In this document: in pieces, positions 47,860-57,093 of the stretch
Layout: every line of letters begins with the position of its first letter
Numbering within the stretch: position 1 is the first letter of the stretch
Assembly (NCBI RefSeq): GCF_022803015.1
Contig: NZ_JAFKON010000002.1
Coordinates: forward strand, 248,001-312,000
Length of the DNA: 64,000 bases
Origin: Arthrobacter humicola
GTDB lineage: Bacteria; Actinomycetota; Actinomycetes; Actinomycetales; Micrococcaceae
Direction of reading: 5' to 3'
The notes under the pieces: generated by a model
Database searches by the model: none
Told to the model about the DNA's origin: nothing
The model's input: the letters and a program-made list of their open reading frames with translations, nothing else
Translations under genes and position numbers: made by a program

Positions 47860-48005
47860 CTACCGGGCCGCCGATTGCGCCGTCTGGTCCTCCGCGGCGG
47901 CGCCCGGTTTGCCGGCGATGATGGCGTCGACTTCAGCCTTCTCCTTGGCCCCCCAGGTTTCGCGGGTGTTCAGCCGGCGTGGTCGTTGCCGAGTGCGATT
48001 TTCAT
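47860..48005 (-). pseudogene. rpiB: rpiB remnant fused out of frame to an unidentified C-terminal fragment
   Basis: The minus-strand ATG at 48005 has AAGGAG just upstream and reads MKIALGNDHAG, the diagnostic N-terminus of ribose-5-phosphate isomerase B, then hits TGA at 47970-47972. Immediately after, a different frame encodes about 36 residues (containing RETWGAKEKAEVDAIIAGK) that end at a TAG at 47860-47862. It looks like the 3' end of another gene that I cannot identify. An internal deletion joining the two genes explains the structure. Confidence 0.72.
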
Positions 48006-48063
48006 GGGTCTCCTTCGTGCGGGACTGAGTGAGGGACGTTCAGGCGGGGTGTTGCGGGTTTGG

Positions 48064-48839
48064 CTATGCCGGTACTTCATCGCGCCATGGAATCGATTCC
48101 ATGGCGCCGGGGCGCGTCACGGCGACAGCGGAGGCATGGGTGGCGTGGAGCATTGCCGCAGGCAGCTCGCGGTCGCTGCCGGCGAGTGATGCGGCGAGGT
48201 AGCCCACGAACGTGTCGCCGGCTCCGGTGGTGTCCCTGACGTCCACTTTCGTCGCCGGCACATGCACGGGACTGCCGTCAACGACGGTGAAGGATCCTTC
48301 CGCGGCGGCGGTGCACACGATGGCCGGCCTCAGGAAGGGCGGGAGCGACGTGACCAGGTCCCGGTGGTTTCCTTGGATTCCGGCCAGGCCGGTGAGGCCG
48401 GCGAGAACCTGGATTTCCTGTTCGTTCACCACCAGGAGGTCGACGTCCTCGAGCAGCGCCTCGATCTGCCGGGGGGCCGGGGCGGCGTTGAGGATGACGA
48501 ATGCCCCGCGATTCTTCGCGGTCCGAGCGGCCTGCCGGACCAGCGCGGTCGGGATTTCCAGCTGCAGGACCAGGACGTCGCCGGCCTGGACGGCGGCGAG
48601 TCCCGCTTCGACGTCGGCGGCGGTAAGCCCGGCGTTTGCACCCGGACTCACGATGATCTGGTTTTCGCCCTGGTCATCGACCGCGATGACCGCCGTTCCG
48701 GTGGCGGCGGTGCCGCTGACCCGAACGTAGTCGGCATCGATGCCGGCCTCGGCGAGGACCTCAAGAATCCGCCGGCCATGGGCGTCGTCGCCGACGGCGC
48801 CGGTGAACGTCACCGCGGCGCCGGCCCGGACAAGGGGCG
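48064..48839 (-). pseudogene. rbsK: Ribokinase lacking its N-terminus
   Basis: PfkB-family carbohydrate kinase remnant. The reading frame is open from about RAGAAVTFTGAVGDDAHG to the stop and contains the substrate region and the catalytic motif DTTGAGDTFVGYLA (catalytic Asp in GAGD), ending PWRDEVPA. About the first 50-55 residues expected in RbsK, including the GGKGANQA substrate motif, are missing. They are replaced at the 5' end by the start of a lacI gene in another frame. A GTG at 48813 could still start translation, but the product would lack substrate-binding residues. Confidence 0.75.
48082..48107. promoter_or_regulatory. Perfect 26-bp palindrome inside the rbsK 3' end
   Basis: Symmetric about AATCGATT; its central 18 bp, CATGGAATCGATTCCATG, are identical to the operator at 49090-49107. 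It overlaps the last codons of rbsK (AMESIPW). Its TGGAATCGATTCCA centre is of LacI-family type. Confidence 0.65.
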
Positions 48840-49060
48840 GAATTGAGGGGCGCTGCCGTCACGATGACGTTGGTCCCGGTGGAACGGAGCGCGCGCGCCT
48901 GGGCGTTGGGGTGGAAGTCCAGCTGGGTGACGGCGGCGGCCACCCTCTGGCGGGACTCGGCGGAGGTTGCCGGGTTTCCGGAGAGCACCCTGGACGCCGT
49001 GGCGGGGGAGGCGCCGGCCAGTGCCGCCACGTCCTTGATGGTGATGGATGGTCCCGTCAC
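48840..49060 (-). pseudogene. LacI-family regulator fragment (DNA-binding domain only)
   Basis: GTG start at 49060. It encodes an intact helix-turn-helix (ITIKDVAALAGASPATASRV) and the hinge up to about RALRSTGTNVI (about 65 residues). The frame then runs out of LacI similarity into the ribokinase coding sequence in a different frame, ending in an Arg-rich non-homologous tail. The effector domain is gone. The downstream deletion joined it to rbsK. Confidence 0.75.
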
Positions 49061-49089
49061 TGCTGCCGCCTCTCGCGCTCAAACCAAAT

Positions 49090-49107
49090 CATGGAATCGA
49101 TTCCATG
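49090..49107. promoter_or_regulatory. LacI-type operator upstream of the lacI remnant
   Basis: Perfect 18-bp palindrome CATGGAATCGATTCCATG, 30 bp before the lacI remnant start and 8 bp before the 3' end of the GntR gene. Identical to the centre of 48082-48107. Confidence 0.72.
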
Positions 49108-49114
49108 GAATCGT

Positions 49115-49807
49115 TCACTCGCCGTGGACGGCGGCCTGGCGCTCCTCGGACCGGTTCAAATAGGCCAGCAGCAGCGCGCCGGCTTGTTCCAGGTCTCCGG
49201 CTTCCAGGGCGGTGCAGATTTCCTCGTTGTCCGGCAGGTAGCCCCGGTAGAAGTGCGCGTCAACGGTGGCCTTGTGGAAGAACAGCCGCATCTCGGCCAG
49301 CACCTGGGACATGATCGTGTCCAGGCGCCGGCTGCCCGCCAGGGCCACGATCGCGCCATGGAAATGCTGGTTGGCGCTGCCCAGGCCCTCCTCGTCATTG
49401 GCGGCGGCGGCGGCTTTGCCCTCTTCAACGGCAGCGCGGACCGCGGCCACGCGCTCCGGGCTCCCGCCGCCGCGGATCGCACTGACTTCAATGGCGCGGC
49501 GCACGGTGTAGACGTCGTGGATGTCGCCGGCCTCGAGTCTGGCCACGAAGACGCCGCGGTTGGGGTGCCGGACCACCAGGCGCTCGGCCGCCAGTTCGGC
49601 GAAGGCCTCGCGGACCGTGTTGCGGGAGACGCCCAGCTCTTCGGCGATGGTCGACTCCGTGAGCCGGGCTCCCGGCAGGAGCAGGCCCTCCGCCAGTTGC
49701 AGGCGCAGCTCGGCCGCCACCCGGTCCGCCACGGACGGGACGGCCACGCGCAGCCGCGCCGCAGCTGCGCCGAGGGCGGAGCCGGCAGCTGCATCGGGAG
49801 TGGTCAT
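49115..49807 (-). CDS. GntR family (FadR subfamily) regulator of the pxp cluster
   Basis: A 230-residue regulator. The N-terminal winged helix contains RLTESTIAEELGVSRNTVREAFAEL (HTH), followed by NRGVFVARLEAGDIHDVYTVRRAIE leading into an all-helical FCD effector domain with candidate metal-site residues in HFHGAIVALAG. ATG at 49807; an upstream TTG is possible. Divergent from pxpA with a perfect palindrome between them, so it probably controls the 5-oxoproline-type cluster and itself. Confidence 0.88.
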   Translation of the reverse strand: MTTPDAAAGSALGAAAARLRVAVPSVADRVAAELRLQLAEGLLLPGARLTESTIAEELGVSRNTVREAFAELAAERLVVRHPNRGVFVARLEAGDIHDVYTVRRAIEVSAIRGGGSPERVAAVRAAVEEGKAAAAANDEEGLGSANQHFHGAIVALAGSRRLDTIMSQVLAEMRLFFHKATVDAHFYRGYLPDNEEICTALEAGDLEQAGALLLAYLNRSEERQAAVHGE

Positions 49808-49846
49808 AGTGCCGAATCTACACGATTGTCCCAATGTTGAATCGTC

Positions 49847-49863
49847 GGATTGTTGAACAATCC
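49847..49863. promoter_or_regulatory. Predicted GntR operator upstream of pxpA
   Basis: Perfect palindrome with 8-bp arms GGATTGTT and AACAATCC around a central G, 51 bp before the pxpA start. The divergent position and size fit FadR-type sites. A related ATTGTCCCAAT lies about 25 bp upstream. Confidence 0.65.
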
Positions 49864-49913
49864 GTGAAATTGATGCATCCTAGTAGGGGGCTATCATGAG
49901 ACGAGGATCACAA

Positions 49914-50672
49914 ATGGCAACCATTGACCTGAACAGCGACGTCGGCGAGTCCTTCGGCCGCTGGACCCTGGGCGACGACTCGGCGATGTTCCGCTCGGTC
50001 TCCAGCGCCAACGTGGCGTGCGGATTCCATGCGGGCGACCCGAGCGTCATCCGCCGGACCTGCCGCGAGGCGATTGGCGCCGGCGTCGTGATCGGCGCCC
50101 ACGTCGGCTACCGCGATCTCGCCGGCTTCGGCCGCCGCTTCCTGGACATCGACCCGATCGAACTGGCCGACGACGTCGTCTACCAGATCGGTGCCCTGCA
50201 GGCGCTGGCCGCCGTCGAGGGCGGCACGGTTAAGTACGTCAAGCCGCACGGCGGCCTCTACAACGCGATCGTCTCGCACACCGCCCAGGCGAAGGCCGTT
50301 GTCGACGCCGTGAAATCCGTTGACCCGAACCTGCCCATCCTGGGCCTGCCGGGCTCGGAAGTGCTGCGCCTGGCCGAGGCCGCCGGCCTCCGCGCGGTGA
50401 CCGAAGCCTTCGCGGACCGGGCCTACAACCCGGACGGCACCCTCGTGTCCCGCACGCTCCCCGGAGCCGTGCTGGAGGACCCCGCTCTCGTCACTGAGCA
50501 TGTCCTCCGGATGGCCACCGATTCCGCCATCCGCACCATCGACGGCTCCATCCTGAAAATCCGCGCCGAAAGCATCTGCGTGCACGGTGACTCCCCGGGG
50601 GCCGTCGCCATGGCCGCTGCCGTCCGCGAAGCGCTCAACGCCGCGAACATCACCACCGCCGCCTTCGTCTAG
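49914..50672 (+). CDS. pxpA: 5-oxoprolinase subunit A (LamB/YcsF family)
   Basis: Subunit of the ATP-dependent 5-oxoprolinase that opens pyroglutamate to glutamate. The 252-residue protein has the family signatures [43 protein letters not shown] and VKPHGGLYN. The ATG at 49914 follows GAGG and matches the family N-terminus; a few codons more are possible upstream. First gene of the operon with an MFS carrier, pxpBC and a biotin carboxylase. Confidence 0.95.
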   Translation: MATIDLNSDVGESFGRWTLGDDSAMFRSVSSANVACGFHAGDPSVIRRTCREAIGAGVVIGAHVGYRDLAGFGRRFLDIDPIELADDVVYQIGALQALAAVEGGTVKYVKPHGGLYNAIVSHTAQAKAVVDAVKSVDPNLPILGLPGSEVLRLAEAAGLRAVTEAFADRAYNPDGTLVSRTLPGAVLEDPALVTEHVLRMATDSAIRTIDGSILKIRAESICVHGDSPGAVAMAAAVREALNAANITTAAFV

Positions 50673-50766
50673 GCCGCAGCTTCACCGCTTCACACCCCGG
50701 TTCCGCCGGTACCACCCGCACTTAAACCCAAGCAACAGGCAGCACCCCGCACACCTGGAGGAAACC

Positions 50767-52107
50767 ATGACTGCAGCACCGCATCAGGCCACCCCGGCCG
50801 CCGGCAAGAGGAAGCTCCCGCCCGGCGCCCTCAAGGCCTACGTCGCGAGCCTCACCGGCACCTCGCTGGAGTACTACGACTTCGCGATCTACTCCGTGGC
50901 CTCGGCCCTGGTGTTCCCCAAAGTCTTCTTCCCGGGCAACGACGAATTCGTCGGGCTGCTGCTGTCCTTCTCGACCTTTGCCGTGGGCTACCTCGCCCGT
51001 CCCATCGGTGGCGTGATCTTCGGGCGGCTCGGTGACAAGATCGGCCGCAAGAACGTCCTCGTGACCACCCTGCTGCTCATCGGCATCGCAACCGTGCTGA
51101 TCGGCGTGCTGCCCGGCTACGCCGCCATCGGCCTGGCCGCTCCCACCATCCTGGTGCTCCTGCGCCTGGCGCAGGGAATCGGCGTTGGCGGCGAATGGGG
51201 CGGAGCCGTGCTGCTCTCGAGCGAATTCGGCGACCCCCGCAAGCGCGGCTTCTGGTCCTCCGCCGCGCAGATCGGTCCGCCCGCCGGCAACCTGATGGCC
51301 AACGGCGTCCTTGCCGTGCTGGCCGCGACGCTCAGCAACGAAGACTTCCTCTCCTGGGGCTGGCGTGTAGCCTTCCTCGCCTCGGCCATCCTGGTGGTCT
51401 TCGGCCTGCTGATCCGGCTGAAGCTCGAGGAAACGCCCGTCTTCAAGGCCATCAAGGCCCACGGCGAACAGGCCAAGGCCCCCATCAAGGATGTCTTCAC
51501 CAAGGAACCGCGCGCCCTCGTCTCGGCCGCCCTGTGCCGTGTCGGCCCGGACGTGCTGTACTCCCTGCTCACCGTCTTCATGGCCGTCTACGCCACCAAA
51601 GAGCTGGGCATGACCACCAGCAACGTCCTCAGCGCCATCCTGATCGGCTCCGCATTCCAGCTGGTCCTGATCCCGGCGGCGGGCGCCCTCACGGACCGCG
51701 TCAACCGCCGCCTCGTTTACGGCGTCGCCGCCGTCGGAACGGCCGCATACATCCCGCTGTTCTTCCTCATGATCCAGGGCAAGTCGGTCTTCATGCTGAC
51801 CGTCGGCATTGTGATCGGACTGGCGTTCCACGCCTTCATGTACGGCCCGCAGGCTGCCTACATCACCGAACAGTTCCCGGCCCGGTTGCGCTATGCCGGC
51901 AGCTCGCTGGCCTACACCCTGGCCGGCGTGATCGGCGGCGCCGTCGCACCGCTGGTCTTCACCGCCCTCTTCGCCGTCAGCGGCAACTGGTTCCTGATCG
52001 CCGGCTACCTCGCGGTCGCCTCGATTGTGACGGTGATCGGACTGGCCATTGGGCGCAACCCGCAGCCCGAGGAAGAAGAGCGGCTCCTGCAAGATGCCCG
52101 CGCCTGA
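50767..52107 (+). CDS. MFS metabolite:H+ symporter
   Basis: A 446-residue transporter with 12 predicted helices. The loop GRLGDKIGRKNVLV is the major-facilitator motif between helices 2 and 3. SLEYYDFAIYSVASALVFPKVFFP at helix 1 and GIGVGGEWGGAVLLSSEF are typical of the metabolite:H+ symporter (ShiA/KgtP/ProP) group. GGAGG precedes the ATG at 50767. From context it probably imports 5-oxoproline or a related lactam or carboxylate. Confidence 0.9.
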   Translation: MTAAPHQATPAAGKRKLPPGALKAYVASLTGTSLEYYDFAIYSVASALVFPKVFFPGNDEFVGLLLSFSTFAVGYLARPIGGVIFGRLGDKIGRKNVLVTTLLLIGIATVLIGVLPGYAAIGLAAPTILVLLRLAQGIGVGGEWGGAVLLSSEFGDPRKRGFWSSAAQIGPPAGNLMANGVLAVLAATLSNEDFLSWGWRVAFLASAILVVFGLLIRLKLEETPVFKAIKAHGEQAKAPIKDVFTKEPRALVSAALCRVGPDVLYSLLTVFMAVYATKELGMTTSNVLSAILIGSAFQLVLIPAAGALTDRVNRRLVYGVAAVGTAAYIPLFFLMIQGKSVFMLTVGIVIGLAFHAFMYGPQAAYITEQFPARLRYAGSSLAYTLAGVIGGAVAPLVFTALFAVSGNWFLIAGYLAVASIVTVIGLAIGRNPQPEEEERLLQDARA

Positions 52108-52150
52108 GCGGCGCGGATCCTGTTCACCGGCACAATGATTGAGGCAACTC

Positions 52151-53902
52151 GTGATTGAGACAGCAGGGGAACCCCTGAAGGTACAAGCCGCCGCAGCAGG
52201 CGAAACCGCAGTTCACAAGGTCCGCTCCGTGCGGGCCGTGGGGACGCGCGCGGTCCTCGCTGAGCTCTCCGGCACCCAGGACGTGCTCGCCCTGCAGGCA
52301 CTGCTCCTCGAGAAACCGCTGCCGGGCCAGCAGGACATCCTGGCCGCGGCCGAGACCGTCCTGGTCAAGGCCGAGTCCCCGGCCTCGGCCCGGCGCATCG
52401 CCGCCCGCCTGATGCAGCTCGACCTCACCGCACCCGTGCAACGCGACGGTGAGCTGGTGTTCATTGACACCGTGTACGACGGCGAGGACCTCGCCGAAGT
52501 CGGACGGCTCACCGGCCTGGGAACCGACGGCGTGATCGCCGCCCACTCCGGGCAGATCTGGACCGTGGCCTTCGCCGGCTTCGCCCCCGGATTCGGGTAC
52601 ATGATCGGGGAGAACCAGCAGCTGGAAGTGCCGCGCCGCAGCTCGCCCCGCACCGCAGTTCCCGCGGGGTCCGTGGCGCTGGCCGGCAACTACTCGGCCG
52701 TGTACCCGCGGCGTTCCCCGGGCGGCTGGCAGCTGATCGGGCGCACCAACGCCAAGATGTGGGACCTGGACCGGGAGCCGCCCGCCCTGGCCGCCCCCGG
52801 CCACCGGGTGCAGTTCCGTCCGGTCCGGGATGCACTCGCGCTAGCGGCCGAGCCAGTAGCGGAGCCCGCTGTCGAGCCGGCCGCGGCGCCTGCGGCCGAG
52901 GGCACCGCGCCGGAACCGGTTGCCGGGCAGGATGTCATGGCCGGGATCCGGATCGTTTCACCGGGCCTTCAGAGCCTGATCCAGGACCTCGGCCGGGACG
53001 GCCACTCCGGGCTGGGCGTCTCCGCCGCCGGCGCGCTGGACCGGGCCTCGCTGCGCCGGGCCAACCGCCTCGTCGGCAACGCCCCCGGCGCAGCCGGCAT
53101 CGAGACCGTCGCGGGCGGACTCAAGGTCCAGGCCGTGGGGGACCAGGTCCTCGCCGTCGCCGGGGCGCCGTCGGAACTGAGTATCGCGTCCGCTCCGGAC
53201 GACGCCGGCGATACGTGGCAGCGCACCGTGCCGGTGGCGACTCCCTTTGCGCTGCTCGACGGCGAAACGCTCAGCATCGGTGCGCCGCACAGCGGCTTCC
53301 GCAGCTACCTCGCGGTCCGCGGCGGGGTGGATGCCGCCCCGGTACTGGGCAGCCGCTCCACGGACACCATGTCCGGGATCGGTCCTGCGCCCCTGGCCGC
53401 CGGGCAGCAACTGGGCGCCGGCGGAGAAGCCGAGACGGGCGTCGTCGGAAATCCCGAACTGCAGCCGGACTACCCGGCCGCCGGGGTGACCGTCCTCGAC
53501 GTCGTCCCCGGCCCCCGCGCCGACTGGTTCGATCAGGCGGCACTGGACTCCTTCACCGCCCAGGACTGGGCCGTGCTGCCGCAGTCCAACCGCGTCGGCA
53601 TGCGGCTGGACGGTACGCCGCTGCAGCGCAGCCGCCAGGGCGAACTGCCCAGCGAAGGCACCGTCGCCGGCGCCCTGCAGGTCCCGCCGGAGGGCTTGCC
53701 CGTGCTCTTCCTGGCCGACCATCCGATCACCGGCGGCTACCCGGTGATCGCCGTGGTGGTCGACTCCCAGCTGGACCTCGCCGCCCAGGTCCCGATCGGC
53801 GGCAGGATCCGCTTCCGCTGGGCCGAATCCGCCACCACCGAGCACCCCACCGAACACGGCACTACTGAACACGCCACCACCACAGAAGAAGCGAGTAACT
53901 GA
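52151..53902 (+). CDS. pxpBC: Fused 5-oxoprolinase subunits B and C (PxpB-PxpC)
   Basis: A 583-residue fusion. The N-terminal PxpB/KipI domain (about 1-215) has [24 protein letters not shown] low-complexity Ala/Glu/Pro linker (about 228-262) follows. The C-terminal PxpC/KipA domain (about 270-565) has [28 protein letters not shown] and [13 protein letters not shown]. The tail is Thr/Glu/His-rich. The GTG at 52151 is preferred because GAGG sits 6 nt upstream; a TTG 12 nt earlier is the alternative. The same two domains form the carboxyltransferase part of urea carboxylase. The stop overlaps the next ATG (TGATG). Confidence 0.92.
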   Translation: MIETAGEPLKVQAAAAGETAVHKVRSVRAVGTRAVLAELSGTQDVLALQALLLEKPLPGQQDILAAAETVLVKAESPASARRIAARLMQLDLTAPVQRDGELVFIDTVYDGEDLAEVGRLTGLGTDGVIAAHSGQIWTVAFAGFAPGFGYMIGENQQLEVPRRSSPRTAVPAGSVALAGNYSAVYPRRSPGGWQLIGRTNAKMWDLDREPPALAAPGHRVQFRPVRDALALAAEPVAEPAVEPAAAPAAEGTAPEPVAGQDVMAGIRIVSPGLQSLIQDLGRDGHSGLGVSAAGALDRASLRRANRLVGNAPGAAGIETVAGGLKVQAVGDQVLAVAGAPSELSIASAPDDAGDTWQRTVPVATPFALLDGETLSIGAPHSGFRSYLAVRGGVDAAPVLGSRSTDTMSGIGPAPLAAGQQLGAGGEAETGVVGNPELQPDYPAAGVTVLDVVPGPRADWFDQAALDSFTAQDWAVLPQSNRVGMRLDGTPLQRSRQGELPSEGTVAGALQVPPEGLPVLFLADHPITGGYPVIAVVVDSQLDLAAQVPIGGRIRFRWAESATTEHPTEHGTTEHATTTEEASN

Positions 53903-55650
53903 TGCGCAAGGTCCTGATCGCCAACCGTGGAGAAATCGCGGTCCGCATAGCCCGGGCCTGCGACGACGCGCAGCTGGCGTCCGTCGCTGTCTACGCCGAC
54001 ATCGATGCCGACGCCCTGCACGTCTCGGCCGCGGATGAGGCGTTCAGCCTGGACGGCAACTCGCCCGCGGACACGTACCTGAACATCCCCAAGCTCCTCG
54101 CCGTGGCGGCCCAGTCCGGTGCGGACGCCGTCCACCCCGGCTACGGCTTCCTCTCCGAGAACGCCGACTTTGCCCAGGCCGTCCTCGACGCCGGGCTGAC
54201 CTGGATCGGTCCGACGCCGGACGCGATCCGGCTGCTCGGCAACAAGATCACGGCCCGCGACGCGGCCGTCCGGGCCGGCGCACCCCTGGTGGCCGGCAGC
54301 GACGGTCCCGTCGACACGGCGGCCGAGGCCCGCGCTTTCGCCGAAGAGCATGGCCTGCCGATCGCCATCAAGGCCGCCTTCGGCGGCGGCGGCCGCGGCA
54401 TGAAGGTGGTCCGGGTCATCGACGAGGTCGAGGAAGCCTTCGACTCCGCCGTCCGGGAAGCCGTTGCCGCCTTCGGGCGGGGCGAGTGCTTCGTGGAGCG
54501 CTACCTGGACCGTCCGCGCCACGTCGAGGCGCAGGTCCTGGCGGACGCGCACGGCAACGTCGTGGTCGTCGGAACCCGCGACTGCTCCCTGCAGCGCCGG
54601 CACCAGAAGCTCCTGGAAGAGGCCCCCGCGCCGTTCCTGACCGACGAGCAGACCGCCCTGATCTACGACGCCGCCAAGGCCGTCTGCCGGGAAGCGGGCT
54701 ACTCCGGCGCCGGCACAGTGGAATTCCTCGTCGCGGCGGACGGCACCGTGGCCTTCCTGGAGGTCAATACCCGGCTCCAGGTGGAGCACCCCATCACCGA
54801 GGAAACCACGGGGATCGACCTCGTCCAGGAACAGTTCCGGATCGCCGCGGGCGAGCCGCTGCGCCTGGTCGAAGACCCGGCACCGCGCGGACACGCCTTC
54901 GAGTTCCGGCTTAACGCCGAGGACGTGGGCCGCGGCTTCCTGCCCTCGCCCGGCACCATCGGCGAATTCGCCGGCCCCACCGGCCCGGGCATCCGCCTCG
55001 ACACCGGCGTCCGCTCCGGGTCCTTCGTCGCGCCGCAGTTCGATTCCCTGCTCGCGAAGCTGATCGTCACCGGCGCGGACCGCCAGCAGGCCCTGCGCCG
55101 TGCCCGCCGGGCCCTCGCCGAAATGCGGATCACCGGCGTCGCCACCGTGCTGCCCTTCCACCGGGCCGTGCTGGAATCCCCGGACTTCACCTCCGAGGAC
55201 GGCCTCGGGATCCACACCCGCTGGATCGAAACCGACTTCGCGGACAGCATCCCTGCCGATCCCGACTACAGCACCACCGCGCCCGACGGCGAACGCCGCA
55301 CCATCACTGTCGACGTGGACGGCAGGCGCCTCGCCGTCGGCCTTCCGGCCGATCTGCTGGACGCCTGGGCCCGCTCGGGCAGTTCAGCGCCCGCCGGGGT
55401 GTCGGTAGCGTCCGACGGCGGTGCCGCCGCCGGCGACCCGGGGGAGCTGCGCGCGGACATGGCAGGGACAGTCGTGAAATGGCTCGTCGAGCCGGGAGCC
55501 GAAGTCTCGGCCGGGGACCCGGTGGTGGTCCTTGAGGCCATGAAGATGGAAACCCAGGTCTCCGCGCACCGGGACGGCACCGTCACCGACGTCCGCACCA
55601 AAGCGGGCGGGGTTGTCACGGCCGGCGCGGTGCTCGCGCTGATCGGGTAG
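53902..55650 (+). CDS. Biotin carboxylase with C-terminal biotin carrier domain
   Basis: A 582-residue acyl-CoA carboxylase-alpha-like protein. The biotin carboxylase domain (1 to about 445) has [31 protein letters not shown], the ATP-grasp loop [11 protein letters not shown] and [22 protein letters not shown]. The BCCP domain at the C-terminus has EAMKMET (biotinyl Lys548). It is shorter than acyl-CoA carboxylase alpha chains (about 600-660) and lacks the BT domain. Translational coupling to pxpBC suggests that its carboxyltransferase partner is PxpBC rather than an acyl-CoA subunit. Substrate unknown. Confidence 0.9.
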   Translation: MRKVLIANRGEIAVRIARACDDAQLASVAVYADIDADALHVSAADEAFSLDGNSPADTYLNIPKLLAVAAQSGADAVHPGYGFLSENADFAQAVLDAGLTWIGPTPDAIRLLGNKITARDAAVRAGAPLVAGSDGPVDTAAEARAFAEEHGLPIAIKAAFGGGGRGMKVVRVIDEVEEAFDSAVREAVAAFGRGECFVERYLDRPRHVEAQVLADAHGNVVVVGTRDCSLQRRHQKLLEEAPAPFLTDEQTALIYDAAKAVCREAGYSGAGTVEFLVAADGTVAFLEVNTRLQVEHPITEETTGIDLVQEQFRIAAGEPLRLVEDPAPRGHAFEFRLNAEDVGRGFLPSPGTIGEFAGPTGPGIRLDTGVRSGSFVAPQFDSLLAKLIVTGADRQQALRRARRALAEMRITGVATVLPFHRAVLESPDFTSEDGLGIHTRWIETDFADSIPADPDYSTTAPDGERRTITVDVDGRRLAVGLPADLLDAWARSGSSAPAGVSVASDGGAAAGDPGELRADMAGTVVKWLVEPGAEVSAGDPVVVLEAMKMETQVSAHRDGTVTDVRTKAGGVVTAGAVLALIG

Positions 55651-55668
55651 CCGTTTTCCGGCAGTGTT

Positions 55669-55702
55669 GGGGCCGTTTCCGCCGGCGGAAGCGGCCCTTT
55701 TT
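55669..55702 (+). terminator. Terminator after the biotin carboxylase gene
   Basis: GC-rich 14-bp stem (GGGCCGTTTCCGCC with a complement differing by one G-T pair) followed by TTTTT, 19 bp after the stop codon. Confidence 0.85.
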
Positions 55703-55716
55703 CCCTGCGTGTTTGG

Positions 55717-56943
55717 CTATCTGGGCCGCGCCGCCAGGGCGGACGCCAGAGCGGTGGCGGAGCCGGGACTGCTGTCGATCCGCCAGTCTGTTTCCTTGTT
55801 GAAGTTGAACCAGACCACTGCTGTGACATCGGGCTGGGCAGCCAGATAGCTGATCAAGGCAGTGTTCCAGTCGGCTTTGGACCCGCCTTGTTCGGCCGAT
55901 GAAGTCTCTGCCACGAGCACGTGTTTGCCTGGGGCAAGCCGTCTCAGTTCGGACAGGCCCGGGCCGAAGAGCTCCGATGGCCAAAGCCAGCTGCTCCAGG
56001 CTGCTGATGTACCCCAGTTGTAACCGTCGAGGGCCACTTCATCCACGTAAGCGGAGCCCGGATACAGCCCGTCGAGCGGGGTTGACCCCCAATACGGAAC
56101 GTTGGGATTCCAGACCCAAGAGATGTTGGAGGCGCCGGTAGCAGCAACGACGTCATGGACGTGCCGCCACGCCGCAGCGTAATCGCCGGGTCCGTTACCG
56201 TTGACTCCCTCAGACCAGGGGTACCAGTTGCCGTTCATTTCGTGCCCGAAGCGCACCATCACTGGATGCCCCCAGGCTGCCAGCGCCTGGCCCCACTGCC
56301 GCAAGTAGGGGTCGAAGTTGCCGGCCGTAATGCGGTCCAGGGCATAGGCCGGCTGATCGGCTCCGCCGCCCCAAGCCCAGGGCTCCCAGGTCAGCAGGGC
56401 TACGGCGCCTCGGCTGCGAACAGCATCCAGCTCCGTGATGGGCGGGCCTTGATTGAAGTCCTTGTAGGACAGAATGACCGACGGCGCCTCCCCGGCGAGG
56501 GACGCGGCCCCGTCCAATTCCGCTTGGGCCAGCGGCCCGCCGGGGGTGCCGACGCCGAAGCGCAGCGGCGAGCTGCTGATGACGGGGGGCAAAGGTTCCG
56601 CCACCGGCGCGGCCGCCACGACCGCAAAGCCCGTCGACGCCTTGACGGTGCCGGATACGGCTTGGACGTCAAGGACCGGCTGGGACGTTTGCGGGATAAC
56701 GACGTCGGCGGTGAAGCCTCCAGAGGCACTGACCTTGAAGGCGACGGAACTGGCCCCGGCGCTCACAGTTCCGGAGCCCTTCTTGGGAAAACCGGTGCCG
56801 GTGACGATGACCGCGGTTCCGGCCGGGCCCTCGGCCGGGCTGAGGCTAAGGGACGGGGAGGCGGCCTGGGCGGGTACCGCCGCGAGGGACAGGCTGAACG
56901 CCATGAGGACAAGAACGCAGGCCAGGCTTAGCAGCGGCTTCAT
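55717..56943 (-). CDS. Secreted GH26-like glycoside hydrolase with IPT/TIG-like domain
   Basis: A 408-residue exported protein. Signal peptide about 1-27 (ending AQA). An Ig-like IPT/TIG domain follows (about 30-105, SLSLSPAEGPAGTAVIVTGTG). The catalytic barrel from about 120 has the GH26 hallmarks VRFGHEMNGNWYPW (acid/base Glu) and LVAETSS (nucleophile Glu near the C-terminus), plus WNPNVPYWGSTPLDGLYPGSAYVDEV. The ATG has AAGGAG upstream. Activity on mannan, xylan or the polymer made by the neighbouring glycosyltransferase is possible. The gene lies downstream of the signalling/glycosyltransferase cluster on the same strand, 150 bp away. Confidence 0.85.
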   Translation of the reverse strand: MKPLLSLACVLVLMAFSLSLAAVPAQAASPSLSLSPAEGPAGTAVIVTGTGFPKKGSGTVSAGASSVAFKVSASGGFTADVVIPQTSQPVLDVQAVSGTVKASTGFAVVAAAPVAEPLPPVISSSPLRFGVGTPGGPLAQAELDGAASLAGEAPSVILSYKDFNQGPPITELDAVRSRGAVALLTWEPWAWGGGADQPAYALDRITAGNFDPYLRQWGQALAAWGHPVMVRFGHEMNGNWYPWSEGVNGNGPGDYAAAWRHVHDVVAATGASNISWVWNPNVPYWGSTPLDGLYPGSAYVDEVALDGYNWGTSAAWSSWLWPSELFGPGLSELRRLAPGKHVLVAETSSAEQGGSKADWNTALISYLAAQPDVTAVVWFNFNKETDWRIDSSPGSATALASALAARPR

Positions 56944-57093
56944 CGTGGCTCCTTGGCCGGGCCCCGGCCAAGCGGGGCATCCTGACGGAACGCGGCTTGC
57001 CTACGGAAGCCACAATATCCAGTATCCGTCAGGACGGTTCCGCTCCGGGGTCAAACGAAGCAGGAAATCCCGAGGATTGTCCAAGGATTCCGC

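Noticed and set aside
48064..48813. rbsK as an intact gene from the GTG at 48813
   Set aside because: The product would lack the N-terminal substrate-binding motif of ribokinases, and the upstream sequence is a lacI gene in another frame.
53902..55650. Acetyl- or propionyl-CoA carboxylase alpha subunit
   Set aside because: It lacks the BT domain region and any linked acyl-CoA carboxyltransferase gene. Coupling to pxpBC points to a different partner, although the enzymatic role is unproven.
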